27,547 nt of DNA from Deinococcus seoulensis (GTDB lineage Bacteria; Deinococcota; Deinococci; Deinococcales; Deinococcaceae). Under the pieces are notes generated by a model, which saw nothing but the letters and a program-made list of their open reading frames with translations, made no database searches and was not told the origin of the DNA. Numbering within the stretch: position 1 is the stretch's first letter; the number at the start of each line of letters is the position of its first letter. Shown here piece after piece: positions 23,977 through 27,547 of this stretch. The position numbers were made by a program, and so were the translations under genes. Location of the stretch: NCBI RefSeq assembly GCF_014648115.1, contig NZ_BMQM01000042.1:1-27547 (forward strand), given 5' to 3'.

Positions 23977-23978
23977 GA

Positions 23979-25070
23979 TTAATCTCCGTATTGAACGCGT
24001 AGGAACCGCTCGGGTATCTCCCAAACGACAACCTGCGCGGGATTGTCCTTGCGTTCAGGGCTGGTCAGATACTCCCGCATCGGCACGATGGGTCCTTTGC
24101 CTTCACGTGCCATGTTCAGCACCTCCGTGCCCAGTGCGGCGGCCAGCGCTCCGTCGAAGTGCCAGACGTTGTCTTTCGTCTCCGCGCTGTAGCTCGTGCC
24201 CACCAGCGTCACCGCGATGCTCTCGTCACCGAACAGACCACCTCCTCCCTCATCTGTGCGTTCGTAGGTGATGGGACTGACATCATCGACCAGATTGTCC
24301 CCTGGCACGTAACGGGTGAGGTCCCCGGCGCGTGACACTTCCGGTTGCGTCTGCGCGGCGTACTCGGCGGCGGGCAGATCGAGGCCCAACTCCGTCACGA
24401 CGGGCGCGATGGCCTGCGCGGCAACCTGGGCACCGGTCGGCGTCCAGTGGGTGTCTGTTCTGAAGAACAGGTCCTCGGTTTTGGCCCTCTCGAACGCGGT
24501 CAGCAGGTCCGGTGCGGGAATCCCGGCCTTCTGGAGGTCCGCACGGAACGACTGGTACAGCGGCGCGGTCTGTGCGGGCACCTTCGCTTTCGTCTGGTCC
24601 GCGTAGACGCGGGCCTTCGAGGGGATCAGGGCGACGACCAGTTGCGCGCCGTCCTTCTTCAACTCGTCCCGCACCTCCTGGATGTACGCGAGTTTGCCCT
24701 GAATCTCGGCAGCATCCTCAGCGGAGGTCTGGTACTCCTCACTCGTGAACAGCCAGCCCTCTTTGCCGATCAGGGCGCCGTCGCGGGCCTCCCCGAACAG
24801 ACGGGCGTTCAGGCCGCCCCACAGGTTCACGCTGGCGTCCCGCCAGGGCACCCTGGCGTCGAGGTTCTCTTTCTCGTACGTGAGCATGGCTTCCCCGGTC
24901 ACGACGTCTTTCCCCTGCGGCCACTGCCGCACCGTGGGCGTCAGGACTGTCAGGACCGCACCGACGGCCACCACGCCCAGCAGGAACGCGGCAGGCAGCC
25001 AGTGCAGCACGGCAGGGGCCGATGGGTTGTCGGCATTGGGTTTCACGGTGTCCTGCGCAAATTCAGTCAT
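23979..25070 (-). CDS. algJ: AlgJ-like O-acetyltransferase
   Basis: A 363-residue protein anchored by one N-terminal membrane segment (residues 22-45), with the rest exported. The SGNH-like motifs are complete: GKEGWLFTSEEY, then Asp206, His208 and Trp209 in TDTHWTPTGA, and Ser293 in GTSYS. The WEIPERFLRV ending is also typical. AlgJ takes acetyl groups passed across the membrane by AlgI. ATG 25070 has GAGGTGA overlapping the algI stop, 11 bases between genes. The stop is 2 bases before the algX-like start. GC-rich, like algI and algF. Confidence 0.9.
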   Translation of the reverse strand: MTEFAQDTVKPNADNPSAPAVLHWLPAAFLLGVVAVGAVLTVLTPTVRQWPQGKDVVTGEAMLTYEKENLDARVPWRDASVNLWGGLNARLFGEARDGALIGKEGWLFTSEEYQTSAEDAAEIQGKLAYIQEVRDELKKDGAQLVVALIPSKARVYADQTKAKVPAQTAPLYQSFRADLQKAGIPAPDLLTAFERAKTEDLFFRTDTHWTPTGAQVAAQAIAPVVTELGLDLPAAEYAAQTQPEVSRAGDLTRYVPGDNLVDDVSPITYERTDEGGGGLFGDESIAVTLVGTSYSAETKDNVWHFDGALAAALGTEVLNMAREGKGPIVPMREYLTSPERKDNPAQVVVWEIPERFLRVQYGD

Positions 25071-25081
25071 GTCAGGTCACC

Positions 25082-26503
25082 TCAGAACTGGAAGTAAAGG
25101 AAAGGAGTGTAGCTTTGAGCGGACAGTTTCATGATCGCCAGCACGAACAGCGGCAACAGCACCACGGTCGCCCCGACGGCCAGACGGGGGCGCAACAAGC
25201 GGCTTCCCACATCCCCGACCCGGCTTCCCCAGTAGGGAGCGAGGTACACCAGGAGGCCGCCCAGGACCATGCTGACCAGCACGCTGGGTTTGACCTGCCA
25301 CGCGAGCGTGTCGCTCAGCGACACGCCGTTCAAGCCGAGCATGCCCCGGTACATGCGGAAGGCGTCCGGGACGCTGTCCGCGCGGAACATCACCCACCCG
25401 ATGATCACCAGGATCATCGTGCCCGGAATGGTCAGCCACGCCGGGCTGGGCTTCCAGAGGCTCGCTTCCTTCATGCGCCGCTCGACCGCCAGGATGCTGC
25501 CGTGCCAGACGCCCCACAGCACGAACGTCCAGTTCGCGCCGTGCCACAGGCCACCCAGGACCATGGTCAGCCACAGGTTCAGGTACGTGCGCGCCCGCCC
25601 GTACCGGTTGCCGCCCAGGCTGATGTACAGGTACTCGCGCAGCCAGGAGCTGAGGCTCATGTGCCAGCGGCGCCAGAATTCCGTGATGGAGCGGGAGATG
25701 TACGGGTGGTTGAAGTTCTCCGGGAACTTGAAGCCCATCATGGCCGCCAGGCCGATGGCCATATCGCTGTACCCGCTGAAGTCGAAGTACAGCTGCAGGG
25801 TGTACGCCAGCGCGCCCAGCCAGGCGTCCGCCATGGTCGGGTTGGGCTGGTTGAAGGTCGCAGTCACGAGCGGCGCGATGGAATCTGCGATCAGGACTTT
25901 CTTCGCGAAACCAGTCATGAAGCGCGTGGCGCCGTAGGAGAATTTCTCCATGGTGTGCGTGCGGCTGCGGAACTGATCGGCGAGCAGGTTGTACTTCAGG
26001 ACCGGTCCGGCGATCAGGTGCGGGAACAGCGCGATGAACGCCGCGAAGTCCAGCGGGTTATGAGTGGCCTTCTCTTCTCGGCGGTACACGTCGACGATGT
26101 AACTGATCGCGTGGAAGATGAAGAACGACAGGCCGATGGGCAGCAGGATCGGTGTCCAGCTGAAGGGCTGGAGGCCGAACGACTGCGTGACAGCGTTGAA
26201 GGAATCGATGCCGAAGTTCGCGTACTTGAAGTACGCGAGCGCCCCGAGGTTCAGTACGATGGCGCTGATGAGGGTCCAGCGCCGCCGGGCCCCGTCGGGT
26301 TGCTTCTCGAGGATCAGGCCGTACAGATATGCGACACCGGTGATGGCGACGAGCAGCCAGAGGAAGTCGAGCCGCCACCAGGCGTACAGGGCGTAACTGC
26401 CGATCAGAATCCACGCGCTCCGCCCCTTGAAGGGGAGGAGGTAGTAGACGATCAGGAAGATCGGCAGGAACAGGAACAGGAAGACGTTACTGCTGAAGAC
26501 CAC
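25082..26503 (-). CDS. algI: AlgI-like membrane-bound O-acyltransferase (MBOAT)
   Basis: A 473-residue multi-spanning membrane protein that passes acetyl groups from a cytosolic donor towards the periplasmic transferases. The MBOAT core is clear: LYFDFSGYSDMAIGLA, FNHPYISRSITEFWRRWHMSLSSW with His281, and GLWHGANWTFVLWGVWHG with the essential His321 and His334. Length and motif order match AlgI and related PatA/DltB-type proteins. GTG 26503 lies 10 bases after the algF stop. The partner genes algF, algJ and algX-like flank it, so it is assigned to polysaccharide rather than peptidoglycan acetylation; PatA-like use remains possible. Confidence 0.92.
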   Translation of the reverse strand: MVFSSNVFLFLFLPIFLIVYYLLPFKGRSAWILIGSYALYAWWRLDFLWLLVAITGVAYLYGLILEKQPDGARRRWTLISAIVLNLGALAYFKYANFGIDSFNAVTQSFGLQPFSWTPILLPIGLSFFIFHAISYIVDVYRREEKATHNPLDFAAFIALFPHLIAGPVLKYNLLADQFRSRTHTMEKFSYGATRFMTGFAKKVLIADSIAPLVTATFNQPNPTMADAWLGALAYTLQLYFDFSGYSDMAIGLAAMMGFKFPENFNHPYISRSITEFWRRWHMSLSSWLREYLYISLGGNRYGRARTYLNLWLTMVLGGLWHGANWTFVLWGVWHGSILAVERRMKEASLWKPSPAWLTIPGTMILVIIGWVMFRADSVPDAFRMYRGMLGLNGVSLSDTLAWQVKPSVLVSMVLGGLLVYLAPYWGSRVGDVGSRLLRPRLAVGATVVLLPLFVLAIMKLSAQSYTPFLYFQF

Positions 26504-26513
26504 AGCAGGCGCC

Positions 26514-27104
26514 TTACTTCGTCTTGGTGGCGCTCTGGGTGATGGTCAGGCCGCTGTCCGTGAGGACCAGGGCGTAGGCGTTACCGCGTTCGAGCTTGAG
26601 TTCCTTGATGCTGCCGAGGTGCCTGGTGCCGCTGAAGGCGGCGAGGGTGACGGTGATGCCGTTCACGGCGCGGCTGCCGCTCTCGCCGGGTTTCACGCCG
26701 GTCACGACGGCGGTCTTGCCGTCGGCGGTTTTCAGGTCGACGCTGGCCGTCTTGCTGAGATTGTAGATGGTCAGGACGGCCTTGGCGCGGTTCTCAGCTC
26801 CCTCATCTTTGAGAAGGACCAGCTTGCTGCCCTGCAGGGCGACGCTGTAGAAGTTCCCGGCCTCGACCTTGAGTTTGCCGCTGACCGTGCCGAGCTTGGC
26901 GGTGAGTTCGCCCTGGGGAATGACGACGTACGCGCTGGCCGCGCCCTTCTCGGCGGTGACGCTCTTGCTGCCGAGGGTGGCGGTCGGGGCGTTCAGGACG
27001 CGCACGAAGGCGCTGTCGGCAGGGGGGGCTGGGTCGTACAACCCGGTGTCCTGCGCGGCAGCGAACGAGAGGAGAAGAGCAGCCGAAAGGAAAGGGGTCC
27101 GCAT
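26514..27104 (-). CDS. algF: AlgF-like alginate O-acetylation accessory protein
   Basis: A 196-residue exported protein with signal peptide MRTPFLSAALLLSFAAAQ. The mature N-terminus LYDPAPPADSAFVRVLNA matches the AlgF family start, and repeated beta-strand segments follow (SAYVVIPQGELTAKLG, NFYSVALQGSKLVLLKDEG). AlgF is needed for alginate acetylation in Pseudomonas and bridges the periplasmic components. It is the first gene of the - strand cassette. ATG 27104 is preceded by AAGGG and by TACGGT. Confidence 0.85.
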   Translation of the reverse strand: MRTPFLSAALLLSFAAAQDTGLYDPAPPADSAFVRVLNAPTATLGSKSVTAEKGAASAYVVIPQGELTAKLGTVSGKLKVEAGNFYSVALQGSKLVLLKDEGAENRAKAVLTIYNLSKTASVDLKTADGKTAVVTGVKPGESGSRAVNGITVTLAAFSGTRHLGSIKELKLERGNAYALVLTDSGLTITQSATKTK

Positions 27105-27112
27105 AGACCCTT

Positions 27113-27118
27113 ACCGTA
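27113..27118 (-). promoter_or_regulatory. possible -10 element of the acetylation operon
   Basis: TACGGT on the - strand ends 8 bases before ATG 27104. It is the same hexamer as in the lacI and alcohol dehydrogenase promoters. The -35 candidate GAACAA, 17 bases upstream, is weak. AAGGG between box and ATG could serve as ribosome binding site instead. Confidence 0.4.
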
Positions 27119-27183
27119 CACTGTCTCTTTTCTCATTGTTCGGAATCTGCGTACCCTCTGATTGGAACCTGATCCCACACAGG

Positions 27184-27547
27184 GTAGTTGGCTGGAACTA
27201 GACTCTGTTGGCGAATTCAGTGTGCTGGTTGTAGTCGAGCAAATTGGGTGCGATACGTGCTCTCCGGGCGCTCTCCGGCGAGCCATTGGGTTGCGCGTAC
27301 CATGTTCATTGCTGTCGCGGCCGAGAGTTCTTGGAGTGCCACCTTCGCTCTTCCTCGATATCGTGCCACTCGAACACCAAAGCGGCGCACACCCTGTGAC
27401 ACGGTCGCCTCAATCCCTGCGCGATCTCTGTAGGCCAGGTGGAACTCCGCTTGTCCTGCTCGTTCCCTGGCGTTCTGCAGCGCTTCAAATGTCACGCGAT
27501 CAGGGAAGCCAAGAGTCCTCACTCCGGATTTCGCACGTGTGCAGCGC
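27184..27547 (-). mobile_element. IS1182-family insertion sequence, partial
   Basis: The end at 27184-27218 (GTAGTTGGCTGGAACTA followed by GACTCTGTTGGCGAATTC) equals the left end of the MITE-like element at 20599. The transposase frame runs out of the window to the right. This copy could be the autonomous relative that moved the MITE-like element. Confidence 0.8.
27217..27547 (-). CDS. IS1182-family transposase, C-terminal part
   Basis: The visible 109 residues are the C-terminal end of a DDE transposase. FHLAYRDRAGIEATVSQGVRRFG contains the last catalytic Glu (RAGIEAT), followed by RVARYRGRAKVALQELSAATAMNMVR and the final helix. The frame stays open to the window edge, so the N-terminus is outside. 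The stop codon lies within the terminal repeat. Confidence 0.88.
   Translation of the reverse strand, partial: RCTRAKSGVRTLGFPDRVTFEALQNARERAGQAEFHLAYRDRAGIEATVSQGVRRFGVRVARYRGRAKVALQELSAATAMNMVRATQWLAGERPESTYRTQFARLQPAH

Noticed and set aside
23977..24024. earlier start for the algX-like gene
   Set aside because: It would overlap algJ by about 45 bases and place charged residues before the signal peptide; the internal ATG has GGAG upstream.
23735..24271. 178-codon + strand frame across the algJ/algX boundary
   Set aside because: Antisense to two supported genes and without motifs; it changes composition midway with the underlying DNA.

Overview
This high-GC window most likely comes from a Deinococcus chromosome. 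The left edge carries the last bases of a 23S rRNA and a complete 5S rRNA of the Deinococcus-Thermus kind. Several genes have a -10 box 6-8 nt before the start codon, as in the leaderless transcripts known from Deinococcus, and small dispersed intergenic repeats occur three times. All calls were made by reading the sequence; no database search was run.

Layout. 1-310: 23S rRNA end, spacer, 5S rRNA and a rho-independent terminator. 809-3823: an aldo/keto reductase and a large unrecognised protein with a DUF2325-like C-terminus. 3823-4104: a terminal-inverted-repeat element. 4177-14675: a uronate uptake and catabolism locus, all on the + strand. It holds a TRAP transporter (dctP and a dctQ-dctM fusion), a LacI-family regulator, an IolB/KduI-type isomerase, KduD, KDPG aldolase, KDG kinase, the cupin KdgF and an acyltransferase fused to a predicted helical domain. 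14717-17450: a zinc alcohol dehydrogenase and a TerD-like protein with a proline-rich linker and a coiled coil. 17467-20541: a flavoprotein remnant cut off at a repeat, an HD-domain protein, a hypothetical protein and a TPR-GGDEF diguanylate cyclase. 20549-21889: a third, broken copy of the repeat, then a MITE-like element interrupted by an IS1-like insertion sequence. 21890-27104 (- strand): an alginate-type O-acetylation cassette in transcription order algF, algI, algJ, an algX-like gene, and a truncated second algX-like gene. The right edge enters an IS1182-family element.

How the genes fit together. The TRAP system probably imports uronates or small unsaturated uronides. KdgF would linearise 4,5-unsaturated monouronates, the IolB-family isomerase would take the KduI step, and KduD, KdgK and KDPG aldolase would finish conversion to pyruvate and glyceraldehyde-3-phosphate. 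The dctP and lacI promoters share the same layout (TTGACA, 17-bp spacer, TA(A/C)GGT) followed at once by nearly the same 18-bp operator with a central CG. This predicts one autoregulated LacI-family regulon.

The most unusual points are that twin-promoter switch, the acyltransferase fusion inside the catabolic operon, and an AlgFIJX-like acetylation cassette with no polymerase nearby. The cassette lies between related mobile-element ends, and base composition changes sharply at the algJ/algX boundary.
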